In this document: piece after piece, positions 1 to 6,931 of the stretch | How positions within the stretch are numbered: position 1 is the first letter of the stretch | Layout: each line of letters opens with the position of its first letter | Assembly (NCBI GenBank): GCA_021828925.1 | Contig: JAJZCT010000075.1 | Span: forward strand, 1-9,882 | From: Planctomycetota bacterium | GTDB lineage: Bacteria > Planctomycetota > Phycisphaerae > WQYP01 | Length of the DNA: 9,882 nucleotides | Direction of reading: 5' to 3' | Translations under genes and position numbers: made by a program | Notes under the pieces: generated by a model | The model's database searches: none | What the model was told of the DNA's origin: nothing | What the model saw: only the letters and a program-made list of their open reading frames with translations

Positions 1-68
1 CGGCTCAAGTTGATCTTAATACGCTTGTAGGAATGTTGGACTTTTAAGTACACAGCGCAGGGACGCCA

Positions 69-1079
69 ATGAATTTTGCCGTTATTGGAATCGACCATGG
101 CCATATTTACGGACAGGTGGAGGGGCTTTTATCCATTCCTGGAGCCACCTGCTGCGGTGTTGCCGCAGCCGAACCTTACCAGTTGGAAGAATTTTCCCGG
201 CGGTTTCCCGGAATCGCGGTCCGCACCAAGGAATCCATTCTCACCGATCCCACGATTGATTTGATCGCCTGTGCTGCGATAAATTCTCAGCGCGGAGCCT
301 TGGCCGTGGACGCGTTGTCGCATGGCAAACATTTCTTTGTTGATAAACCGCCCCTGACAGATCTGCATCAACTTGAGCCGCTGCGCCGCGTGGTCGAAAA
401 AAGCGGCCGGCTCTTTTTTGTTTATTATAGTGAGCGCCTGGGCAATCCTTTTGACCATCAGGCCCGGCAAATTTATCAGCAGGGGGGCATTGGAGAACTG
501 GTACACTTAATGGGCCTTGGGCCGCATAAACTTAATGCAGGCAGCCGCCCGGAGTGGTTTTTCGATCCGTTACAGTATGGTGGTGTGCTCAACGATCTGC
601 TGTCGCACCAGGTGGATTGGTTTTGCTGGTTTACCAATGAGAAGATCAAACAATTCAGCAGCCGGGTCGGCCGATTTGGTGCCGCCCCGGGTAAAAACTT
701 CGACGATTTCGGGGATGTTACGGTGACGGCCGAAAGCGGAATCACCGGCTATTTTCGCGCGGACTGGTTCACGCCGGAAAAAAATCCGGTCTGGGGCGAC
801 GTCCGCGGATTAATTGTGGGAACGCGCGGTACCATGGAGATTCGCCGCATCGTTAACCTCGGTGCCGTCGACGCAGCCGATACCGGGCCGTGCATGATCC
901 TGACCAATGACCAACGTGACCCCACGCGCATCAAGCCGGAAAATCAGTCTTTGACCTGGCCGCAAGAGATATTGGCTTCTGTACATCTGGGAAAAAATCA
1001 ACTCAATAACCCTGAAATGCTGTGGCACGTCATGGAAACGACCCTGCGCATACAAGCCCAGGCTGTCCGCGTGAAATAG
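69..1079 (+). CDS. Gfo/Idh/MocA family oxidoreductase
   Basis: A 336-residue protein with the two-part layout of the Gfo/Idh/MocA family: an N-terminal Rossmann NAD(P)-binding fold and a C-terminal substrate domain. The nucleotide loop is VIGIDHGHIYG (residues 5-15), not the textbook GxGxxG. The usual EKP motif appears as DKP (residues 92-94), and a GGVLNDLLSHQVDW stretch (171-184) supplies the conserved D, H and D (D176, H180, D183) of the active-site region. Members oxidise or reduce sugars, inositols and related polyols in the cytoplasm; the substrate here cannot be read from sequence. The ATG at 69 is preceded by AGGGA (59-63) at good spacing. The next gene on the same strand is an exported fucosidase, so a role in sugar catabolism is a reasonable inference. 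The 365-base gap argues against a simple shared operon. Confidence 0.88.
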   Translation: MNFAVIGIDHGHIYGQVEGLLSIPGATCCGVAAAEPYQLEEFSRRFPGIAVRTKESILTDPTIDLIACAAINSQRGALAVDALSHGKHFFVDKPPLTDLHQLEPLRRVVEKSGRLFFVYYSERLGNPFDHQARQIYQQGGIGELVHLMGLGPHKLNAGSRPEWFFDPLQYGGVLNDLLSHQVDWFCWFTNEKIKQFSSRVGRFGAAPGKNFDDFGDVTVTAESGITGYFRADWFTPEKNPVWGDVRGLIVGTRGTMEIRRIVNLGAVDAADTGPCMILTNDQRDPTRIKPENQSLTWPQEILASVHLGKNQLNNPEMLWHVMETTLRIQAQAVRVK

Positions 1080-1113
1080 GTTTGCGGATCCGGCTCAGGC
1101 GGTGAATTCCTAG

Positions 1114-1160
1114 GAGCCTGTCCGAGTAATCGCAATCCCGGCCATTACTCGGACAGGCTC
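1114..1160. repeat. Perfect 17-bp inverted repeat (hairpin) after the oxidoreductase gene
   Basis: The arms GAGCCTGTCCGAGTAAT (1114-1130) and its exact reverse complement (1144-1160) flank a 13-base loop, starting 35 bases after the oxidoreductase stop. The RNA would form a very stable hairpin that could end transcription or protect the mRNA 3' end. There is no T-run after either arm, so it is not a classical intrinsic terminator. The perfect arms also resemble a dispersed repeat or a relic of transposon ends. No clear target-site duplication flanks it. Confidence 0.75.
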
Positions 1161-1310
1161 GTAGTGAGTATAAAGGCTCCCCCTTTTGCCCATAGTTGAG
1201 AACCCATGACGATCTTAGCGTCAAGGTGCGAAGGTTGGTTTAGCAAATTCAATATGCTCAAACAAATCATCCGTGCAAAATATTGCCGAACTGCTAATTA
1301 ACGCGCCGGT

Positions 1311-1340
1311 TTGACAAATGGGGCGGTTTGGATACATGAT
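1311..1340 (+). promoter_or_regulatory. Candidate sigma70-type promoter for the fucosidase gene
   Basis: A consensus -35 hexamer TTGACA (1311-1316) is followed after 18 bases by CATGAT (1335-1340), which matches four of six -10 positions. Initiation would fall near 1347, about 100 bases upstream of the fucosidase start and just upstream of the dyad at 1358-1384. The -10 is weak and the assignment is from sequence alone. Confidence 0.35.
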
Positions 1341-1357
1341 GGCCTCTACCCGAGGGA

Positions 1358-1384
1358 CTGATCATCGTACGCCACCGTGATCAG
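1358..1384. promoter_or_regulatory. Dyad, possible operator upstream of the fucosidase
   Basis: CTGATCA (1358-1364) and TGATCAG (1378-1384) form perfect 7-bp arms around a 13-base centre. CG pairs next to the inner ends and CCCG/CGGG outside the arms could extend the symmetry. The site would lie just downstream of the candidate promoter start, where a repressor could block transcription, or it could form a leader hairpin. The cognate regulator is not in the window. Confidence 0.35.
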
Positions 1385-1444
1385 ACCGGGGATTGCTTCC
1401 GAGTCGTCGCGCCACGACAATATTTTTTATTAAGGAGTTCATGC

Positions 1445-3244
1445 ATGCAACGCCGAGAATTTTGTAAACTTCTGGCTGGAGCAGCCACTGCGGCAACCCT
1501 GCCAGCGATGGGTCAATCAGCTAGCGCGGCCGGGGCAATCGCCGGCGGATTTGATAAGTATACCGAAAACTTCCCGGCGTTCTGTGCCACACCTGCTAAT
1601 AAGCGCGTGTTCTACGCCTTGCGTGGCAAAGACATTGTGCGTGAAAAGCTGAATAACGCCGCTTGGCGGCCTACCGGCTGGGGCAGTCCGCCGGCGTTGC
1701 CCGTCCAGGGTGGATCTCATGACGGCGTGCCGATGAATTCACCGATTCCCAATCTTGCCGGAAAGGGGCCGTATGAACCCACCTGGCAGTCTTTGCTGAA
1801 CTATGACTGTCCGGAATGGTATCGCGATGCCAAGTTCGGCATTTGGAATCACTGGAGTCCCCAATGCGTCCCGGAAGATGGAGACTGGTATGCCCGTAAC
1901 ATGTATATGCAAGGCTCCTGGCAAAATAAATATCAGGTTGAACATTACGGCCCACCGTGTAAATTCGGTTACAAGGACCTTTGTGCCCAGTGGACATTGC
2001 TGAACTGGGAGCCTGAACACCTCATGGATCGGTATAAAATGGCTGGAGCTAAATTTTTCGTTGCCTTGGCCAACCATCATGATGGCTTTGATACCTGGAA
2101 TTCTAAACATCATCAGTGGAATGCACACAACATCGGGCCGCATCGGGATGTCATTGGCACGTGGGCCAAAACCGCCCGGGAGCACGGTTTGCGATTTGGT
2201 GTCACCGTGCATCAGGCCCGTAACTGGTGGTGGTTCCAAACATCCCATGGAGCCGATAAGACCGGTCCGTATGCCGGCATTCCTTATGACGGTGTGCTGA
2301 CCAAAGCGGATGGCAAAGGGCAATGGTGGGAAGGCTATGACCCGCAACAACTTTACAATGCCAAGCATCCATTTAATGCGTTGCCCGATATTTCCTATGT
2401 CAAGAATTTCTATGATCGCACACGTGATCTCGTGGATCAGCACAATCCTGATCTCCTTTATTTTGATAATCCCCTTTTCCCCCTGGGTTGGGCGGGCATG
2501 AATATCGGAGCCTATTTTTACAATCACAATCTGCAAACCCACGGCGGCAAAATGGAAGGTGTGATCAACATTAAGAATGTGCCGCCCAAATTGCTTAAAT
2601 GCGTGGTAGCCGATATTGAACGCGGGCTTAGCGGCGGAATCATGCCCTACCCCTGGCAATCCGAAACGTGTATTGGCCAGTGGCATTATCAGCGTGCCTT
2701 ATTCAATCACCCCGGCGAATACGGCGGCTACATGCACCCGCGCGAGGTTATTCATTGGATGATCGATACCGTCAGCAAGAATGGTACATTTATTCTCAAC
2801 ATTCCGGGGAAGCCGGACGGTACCATTGATCGCAAAGAAAAACTGATTCTCGAAAAGCTTGGCCAATGGTTCTCGGTGAATGGTGAAGCGATTTATTCCA
2901 CCCGTCCATGGAAGGTTTATGGCGAAGGCCCCAATATGATCAAAGCTGGTTCTTTCCAGGGCAACAGTATCCGCAGTATGGGCGTTAAAGACATTCGCTT
3001 TACCCGTAATAAAGCCAATACCGTGGTTTACGCCCTGGTACTGGGCTGGCCGCAGGACGCCTTTATGATTCAGTCTTTGGGCACGGCATCGGCCGCCAAA
3101 CCGGGCAAAGTAGCGCAGGTGCAATTGCTTGGCACGCAGGAGAAGCTGCAATGGAAACAGTCCGCAACGGGTTTGCGTGTGGAATTGCCGAAATATCGGC
3201 CCGCAGTTGATTACGCGGTGGCATTGAAGGTGTTGATGGCATAA
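1445..3244 (+). CDS. Alpha-L-fucosidase, GH29 family, Tat-exported
   Basis: A 599-residue glycoside hydrolase that would cleave terminal alpha-L-fucose from glycans with retention of configuration. The N-terminus MQRREFCKLLAGAATAATLP has a twin-arginine motif (RREFCK) followed by an Ala-rich hydrophobic stretch, so export by the Tat route is likely, with cleavage near the ASA residues at 26-28. The catalytic barrel begins around residue 113 (WQSLLNYDCPEWYRDAKFGIW). GH29 hallmarks include FGIWNHW (131-137), ALANHHDGFDTW (207-218) and DLLYFDNP (336-343), where D341 occupies the place of the catalytic nucleophile. NGTFILNIPGKPDG (446-459) is the typical late barrel motif, and a C-terminal beta domain follows. 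The acid/base is not securely assigned; E407 is one candidate. The start at 1445 is chosen over ATG 1441, which terminates quickly; AAGGAG (1432-1437) sits 7 bases upstream. Confidence 0.9.
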   Translation: MQRREFCKLLAGAATAATLPAMGQSASAAGAIAGGFDKYTENFPAFCATPANKRVFYALRGKDIVREKLNNAAWRPTGWGSPPALPVQGGSHDGVPMNSPIPNLAGKGPYEPTWQSLLNYDCPEWYRDAKFGIWNHWSPQCVPEDGDWYARNMYMQGSWQNKYQVEHYGPPCKFGYKDLCAQWTLLNWEPEHLMDRYKMAGAKFFVALANHHDGFDTWNSKHHQWNAHNIGPHRDVIGTWAKTAREHGLRFGVTVHQARNWWWFQTSHGADKTGPYAGIPYDGVLTKADGKGQWWEGYDPQQLYNAKHPFNALPDISYVKNFYDRTRDLVDQHNPDLLYFDNPLFPLGWAGMNIGAYFYNHNLQTHGGKMEGVINIKNVPPKLLKCVVADIERGLSGGIMPYPWQSETCIGQWHYQRALFNHPGEYGGYMHPREVIHWMIDTVSKNGTFILNIPGKPDGTIDRKEKLILEKLGQWFSVNGEAIYSTRPWKVYGEGPNMIKAGSFQGNSIRSMGVKDIRFTRNKANTVVYALVLGWPQDAFMIQSLGTASAAKPGKVAQVQLLGTQEKLQWKQSATGLRVELPKYRPAVDYAVALKVLMA

Positions 3245-3277
3245 TGGTAGTCGCTGGCCGGAAAATTAAGCCGTTGC

Positions 3278-3292
3278 TATAGTGTGTACATG
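3278..3292 (+). promoter_or_regulatory. Possible -10 element giving a leaderless dnaX transcript
   Basis: TATAGT (3278-3283) lies so that initiation about seven bases downstream would fall on the ATG at 3290. No Shine-Dalgarno precedes dnaX, which is compatible with a leaderless mRNA. The -35 position is poor (TGGCCG), so this is tentative. Confidence 0.2.
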
Positions 3293-5053
3293 GCTGCAGG
3301 TTACACAGTTTTGGCCCGGCGGTACCGCTCGCAGAACTTCGACCAACTCATTGGTCAGGAAGCGACCGCTACGACGTTGAAAAACGCCGTGGCCACCGGG
3401 CGTCTAGCCCATGCCTTTCTTTTTACCGGAACGCGCGGGGTGGGTAAGACGTCCTCGGCCCGCATTTTGGCAAAAGCGATTAACTGCCCGAATTCTGTCA
3501 ACGGTCAGCCGTGCGGCGAATGCCCGACCTGCAAAGCCATTGCGGCGGGTGAAGACATTGATGTTATTGAAATCGATGGAGCCAGCAATAACGGTGTTGA
3601 TCAGATTCGGGATTTGAGGCAAAGCGCCGGCATCACGCCCAGCCACAGTAATTTTAAGATTTACATTATTGACGAAGTTCACATGCTGTCTATGGCAGCG
3701 TTCAACGCCTTACTGAAAACCTTGGAAGAACCGCCTGCGCATGTCAAATTTATTTTTGCCACAACCGATGTGCATAAAGTTCCGGCTACCATTCTAAGCC
3801 GTTGCCAGCGCTATGATTTTAAAAACATTCCCGCCGCCCGCATTACCGAGCATTTGATGGATATCTGCCGGCAGGAAAATACCGAAGCGGAAAAATCAGC
3901 CTTGCATCGTATCGCGATTCTCGCTGCCGGGTCCATGCGTGATGCACTTTCACTTCTGGATCGGGTATTGTCCCTGGGTGCCGGACGGATTACCGAAAAG
4001 CTGCTGGATGATCTCTTGGGTAAGCCGTCATTAGCCAATATGATGGATTTGGCGTCGGCGATGACGGCGGGAGATGCGGCGGCAGTGCTGAAGCTTTCTG
4101 ATCAAATGCTATTGGAAGGCATGTCTGCCGAACAGGTGCTTGCTGAGCTAACCGATCTATTCCGCAATTTAATGGTCCTGCGCGTGTGCGGGGCAGAAAC
4201 GGAAATTTTGGATATTCCTGCTGAATGGCGCGGCGCTCTGGTAAAACTTGCCCCGGCATTTGACGCTTCCGTGCTGGTGCATCACATTGCATTATGCGAT
4301 CAAACATTACGCTCTTTGCGTGGCTCAACCATGCAACGGCCTTTGTTTGACGCCTTAATGGTTCGACTGGCGATGGCGGGGCAGTTCAGCAATATCCGGC
4401 AGATACTGGAATCAGGGCAGTTGCCGGCTCCGGACGCGCAAAAAAAAAATGATTCACCAAGCGTTGCAGCCCAGCCCGACTCCCCGCATGTGACCGTTCC
4501 CACACGACCGCAAAGCCGCCAACTTTCCAGTCCACCGGCATCGGAACTACCACCAGGCCCGGCATCGCCGCCGTCGCCTGTACGGACCGCAGCGGTAATG
4601 CCGGACGCTCAAGACGGCAACTCAATGTGGAAATCCGTGGAAGCCTATCTACTGGAAAATCAAGGGGCCTCGTTGGTTAATCTGCTTAATGGCCAAGCGC
4701 GTATTATATCGGCAGATGTCAGCAAGGGCACAATCCAACTGGAAGTGCCCGGTCACACGCATACAATGGTGGGTAGTGAGCGCTACATGCGCATGATTGA
4801 GGCGGCTTTCGCGGCGCAACTGGGCAAAGCCTGTCGCTTGGAAATTATCGCCGCCGCGCGCCCGGTTGCCGCCGCAGCGACCTTGGCAACCGCCGCTGTT
4901 CGCCCGGCGCCAGTGTCCGGCCCGCGCGTTTCGCCGGAGCTGATGAAACGCGCCCAGGAAATGCCGGCGGTCAAGCAGTTAATGGAAAAAATGGGGGCAA
5001 AACTTGTGAATGTCGAACCGCTGGAAGTCAGTTCGGAATCTTCGGGCCATTGA
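3290..5053 (+). CDS. dnaX: DNA polymerase III subunit gamma/tau
   Basis: The clamp-loader ATPase that loads the sliding clamp and, as tau, tethers polymerase cores at the fork. Numbered from ATG 3290 (587 residues), the protein opens with the family-typical YTVLARRYRSQNFDQLIGQE. It has Walker A GTRGVGKT (47-54), four zinc-binding cysteines (C66, C75, C78, C81), Walker B IIDEVH (126-131) and the SRC sensor motif (170-172). The clamp-loader oligomerisation domain ends near residue 370. A Pro/Ser-rich linker follows, then a tau C-terminal domain with the family-like ending PAVKQLMEKMGAKLVNVEP. GTG 3284 is an alternative start two codons upstream; neither has a clear ribosome binding site. A run of ten A at 4440-4449, at the core/tau boundary, is a likely frameshift or slippage site (listed separately). 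The gene leads the conserved dnaX-ybaB-recR cluster. Confidence 0.95.
   Translation: MAAGYTVLARRYRSQNFDQLIGQEATATTLKNAVATGRLAHAFLFTGTRGVGKTSSARILAKAINCPNSVNGQPCGECPTCKAIAAGEDIDVIEIDGASNNGVDQIRDLRQSAGITPSHSNFKIYIIDEVHMLSMAAFNALLKTLEEPPAHVKFIFATTDVHKVPATILSRCQRYDFKNIPAARITEHLMDICRQENTEAEKSALHRIAILAAGSMRDALSLLDRVLSLGAGRITEKLLDDLLGKPSLANMMDLASAMTAGDAAAVLKLSDQMLLEGMSAEQVLAELTDLFRNLMVLRVCGAETEILDIPAEWRGALVKLAPAFDASVLVHHIALCDQTLRSLRGSTMQRPLFDALMVRLAMAGQFSNIRQILESGQLPAPDAQKKNDSPSVAAQPDSPHVTVPTRPQSRQLSSPPASELPPGPASPPSPVRTAAVMPDAQDGNSMWKSVEAYLLENQGASLVNLLNGQARIISADVSKGTIQLEVPGHTHTMVGSERYMRMIEAAFAAQLGKACRLEIIAAARPVAAAATLATAAVRPAPVSGPRVSPELMKRAQEMPAVKQLMEKMGAKLVNVEPLEVSSESSGH
4440..4452 (+). promoter_or_regulatory. 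A10 slippage/frameshift site in dnaX with immediate -1 stop
   Basis: Ten consecutive A (4440-4449) are read in frame as CAA AAA AAA AAT. They contain slippery heptamers of the A-AAA-AAA and A-AAA-AAT type. In the -1 frame, or with one extra A in the mRNA, the next codon is TGA at 4450-4452, ending the protein right after the lysines at about 387 residues. Loss of one A gives a stop after roughly 14 codons. dnaX genes of E. coli (ribosomal frameshift) and Thermus thermophilus (transcriptional slippage on an A run) make gamma in this way at the same domain boundary. An AGGG lies 22 bases upstream, farther than the E. coli stimulator, and I see no strong downstream hairpin. Transcriptional slippage therefore fits better. 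Confidence 0.65.
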
Positions 5054-5091
5054 ATCGGAAAGTCATTGAGAATATATAGAAATGAGGATCC

Positions 5092-5442
5092 ATGTTTGAT
5101 TCGCTAAAATCTCTCGGCCAACTCGGTCCATTAATGGCCAAGGCCAGAGAAATGCAAACTAAAATGGCGGAAGTGCAACAGAAACTTGGCGATATTAAAG
5201 CCGAAAGCTCTGCGGCGAACGGCATTATCACTGTCACCGCCAACGGCCGGATGGAAATTATAGAATTACGCTTTTCGCCTGATGCCGCACGCCTGGACGC
5301 GCCAGTACTGGCAGATTTGACGCGCTCGGCAGTCAATGATGCTCTGGTAAATGTTCGCAACATGGTGCAGCAGGAAATGCAGGGCGTGGCCGGTGATATG
5401 GACTTGTCCGGAATTCAGAAAATGATGGGAATGCCGTCATGA
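5092..5442 (+). CDS. YbaB/EbfC family nucleoid-associated protein
   Basis: A 116-residue small DNA-binding protein of the YbaB/EbfC family, which forms dimers and coats DNA. It has the typical start MFDSLKSLGQLGPLMAKARE, an amphipathic helix rich in Gln/Met/Lys (about 13-38), a central beta part with GIITVTANGRMEIIELRFSP (45-64), and a C-terminal helix LVNVRNMVQQEMQ (84-96). The start has GAGGA (5084-5088) close upstream. It lies 38 bases after dnaX and overlaps recR by four bases (ATGA), so it is almost certainly cotranscribed and translationally coupled with recR. This neighbourhood is conserved across bacteria and is the strongest support for the call. Confidence 0.93.
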   Translation: MFDSLKSLGQLGPLMAKAREMQTKMAEVQQKLGDIKAESSAANGIITVTANGRMEIIELRFSPDAARLDAPVLADLTRSAVNDALVNVRNMVQQEMQGVAGDMDLSGIQKMMGMPS

Positions 5443-6068
5443 GTGATCATTCCATAGCCTACAGCGCCAGCGTCCGGCGGCTCATGGATATGTTGGGACA
5501 GTTGCCTGGTGTCGGCAGCCGCTCAGCGGAGCGAATGGTCTTTCACATTCTCAAAGCCAGTTCTGAAGACGCAATTGCTTTAGCGGATGCGATTCGCGCG
5601 GTAAAACAACAGGTCCGTCATTGCAGCATCTGTTATCACTTGACGGAAGCTGACCCGTGTGAAATTTGTCGCAATCCCAGTCGCGATACCTCCCTGGTAT
5701 GTGTTGTCGAACAACCCAAGGATCTATTCCAAATTGAAGCCACCGGCACCTACAAAGGGGTGTACCACGTTTTGCTGGGGCACTTGGCCCCTTTAGATGG
5801 TATCACTCCGGAAAATTTGACCGTTGATGCACTGGTATCACGCGTAGAAAAGCGTGATGCGGCGGGAAATCCGCTGATTCGCGAAGTGATTATCGCCACA
5901 AATCCGACCATGGATGGTGATGGAACCGCCCTGTATTTACAAAGTCGGCTGGAAAATTCCGGTGTGATGATCACCCGGCTGGCGCGCGGCCTGCCGGCGG
6001 GTGCGCAAATTGAGCACGCCAACAAGGCTATTTTGTCCGATGCCCTTTCGGGCCGCATTAAAATGTAA
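5439..6068 (+). CDS. recR: Recombination mediator protein RecR
   Basis: A 209-residue RecR, of usual length (about 200). It works with RecO and RecF to load RecA on SSB-coated gaps. Domains in order: an N-terminal helix-hairpin-helix (LPGVGSRSAERMVFHIL, 22-38); a four-cysteine zinc finger (C62, C65, C74, C77); a Toprim domain (about 86-180) with EQPKDLFQIE (91-100) and ATNPTMDGDGTALYL (153-167); and a C-terminal RLARGLPAGAQIEHAN stretch (180-195) conserved in the family. The ATG at 5439 overlaps the ybaB stop as ATGA, which explains the lack of its own strong ribosome binding site. Confidence 0.96.
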   Translation: MSDHSIAYSASVRRLMDMLGQLPGVGSRSAERMVFHILKASSEDAIALADAIRAVKQQVRHCSICYHLTEADPCEICRNPSRDTSLVCVVEQPKDLFQIEATGTYKGVYHVLLGHLAPLDGITPENLTVDALVSRVEKRDAAGNPLIREVIIATNPTMDGDGTALYLQSRLENSGVMITRLARGLPAGAQIEHANKAILSDALSGRIKM

Positions 6069-6080
6069 GGATGCACGATC

Positions 6081-6130
6081 TTCGCCGACCAACTCATCGG
6101 GAAGCGGCGAAATGCCGTAAAATCTTACGG
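6081..6130 (+). promoter_or_regulatory. Two tandem small hairpins between recR and the glycosyltransferase
   Basis: TTCGCCG (6081-6087) pairs with CGGCGAA (6105-6111) across a 17-base loop. CCGTAA (6115-6120) pairs with TTACGG (6125-6130) across AATC. The second stem takes up part of GGTGAT (6129-6134), the only weak Shine-Dalgarno-like element before the start at 6137, so folding could reduce initiation. There is no T-run, so a terminator is not supported. The stems are short. Confidence 0.3.
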
Positions 6131-6136
6131 TGATTT

Positions 6137-6931
6137 ATGGTGCGAGTTGTCACGTCCAGCGAGTTGACCCTCTCCGAGAAGGCGGGTGGCTCATCAGCGC
6201 CCGCGGCGGGCGTACGCTTCGGTGTAGTCATTCCGTGTCGGGGCGATGAGTTGGTGTTGCCACATTGTCTGGCATCGTTGTCAGAATTTTCCGCCGCCAA
6301 AGATACGCTTGTGGTGGTCAATTCTGATAATTCTCCGGAAACTTCAGCAATCGCCGTACGGGCGGGCGTGGAAGTGATCCGTTCCGCTAAACCGGAGCGT
6401 GGGTGGGCTATTGCCGCGGGGGTATCGTATCTGCAGCATAGTGCCGCTGCTGGTCCCGATGTCATTTTGGTGGCGCATGCGGATATGGAGTTTACCGCGG
6501 GAAGTAGGCAGGCTTTGTTGGCGCATCTTGGGTCTAACCCGCGGCGGCAATGGGGGGCGCTGGGGCATCAGATCATGGCGACCCAGTGGAAATATCGCGT
6601 TATTGAATTCGGTAACCGCATCCGCGCCAGTCGCTGGCAAATGCCCTATGGTGATCAGGCTATGTTTTTCGGCGTGGGCGTTTTGGCCGCCGTCGGCGGA
6701 TTCCCCCAGCAAAACCAGTTGGAAGATTGTGAATTATCGCTTCGATTCAGGCCTCTTGCTCCTCCACTTTACGTCGATTACCCCGTGCGCATCAGCAATC
6801 GACATTGGCGGCGCGGGGTTGTTGCGACCAGTGTACGGAATTGGTTCATCGCCATAAACTATCTCATCGTTCGGGTGGAATCGCACGCGGTAAATGCGCA
6901 AGCCCTGACGGAAAAGCCGGTAGCGATATGA
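6137..6931 (+). CDS. Family-2 glycosyltransferase, rSAM/selenodomain-associated transferase 2 type
   Basis: A 264-residue GT-A fold glycosyltransferase. A non-conserved 25-residue leader precedes the first strand VRFGVVIPCRGDE (26-38). The metal/nucleotide-sugar motif is HAD (114-116). The acceptor-side motifs YGDQAMFF (171-178), GGFP (187-190) and EDCELS (196-201) match the family-2 subgroup known as rSAM/selenodomain-associated transferase 2 (TIGR04283). No transmembrane anchor is evident. The ATG at 6137 gives the whole domain but has only a weak GGTGAT upstream. Its stop overlaps the next gene by four bases, and that gene is the usual partner of this subgroup. The sugar and acceptor are unknown. 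In other genomes the pair often sits near a radical SAM/selenodomain protein, which is not in this window. Confidence 0.82.
   Translation: MVRVVTSSELTLSEKAGGSSAPAAGVRFGVVIPCRGDELVLPHCLASLSEFSAAKDTLVVVNSDNSPETSAIAVRAGVEVIRSAKPERGWAIAAGVSYLQHSAAAGPDVILVAHADMEFTAGSRQALLAHLGSNPRRQWGALGHQIMATQWKYRVIEFGNRIRASRWQMPYGDQAMFFGVGVLAAVGGFPQQNQLEDCELSLRFRPLAPPLYVDYPVRISNRHWRRGVVATSVRNWFIAINYLIVRVESHAVNAQALTEKPVAI

Larger units (their letters stand above)
1080..1444. other. Intergenic region with two inverted repeats and a candidate promoter
   Basis: No convincing gene lies in these 365 bases; the short open frames have no recognisable content or start signals. The region holds a perfect 17-bp inverted repeat (1114-1160), a small TGACG/CGTCA dyad (about 1207-1223), a TTGACA hexamer with a weak -10 partner (1311-1340), a 7-bp perfect dyad (1358-1384) and the Shine-Dalgarno AAGGAG (1432-1437) of the fucosidase. 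The first repeat and the later promoter/dyad are listed separately. Confidence 0.7.

Noticed and set aside
1739..2686. Long open frame antisense to the fucosidase (about 315 codons)
   Set aside because: It lies wholly opposite a strongly conserved GH29 domain, shows no recognisable domain, and is explained by codon bias of the sense gene.
6805..6927. Upstream in-frame extension of the DUF2064 gene
   Set aside because: It lies within the glycosyltransferase gene and precedes the conserved start; ATG 6928 with ATGA overlap is the natural start.
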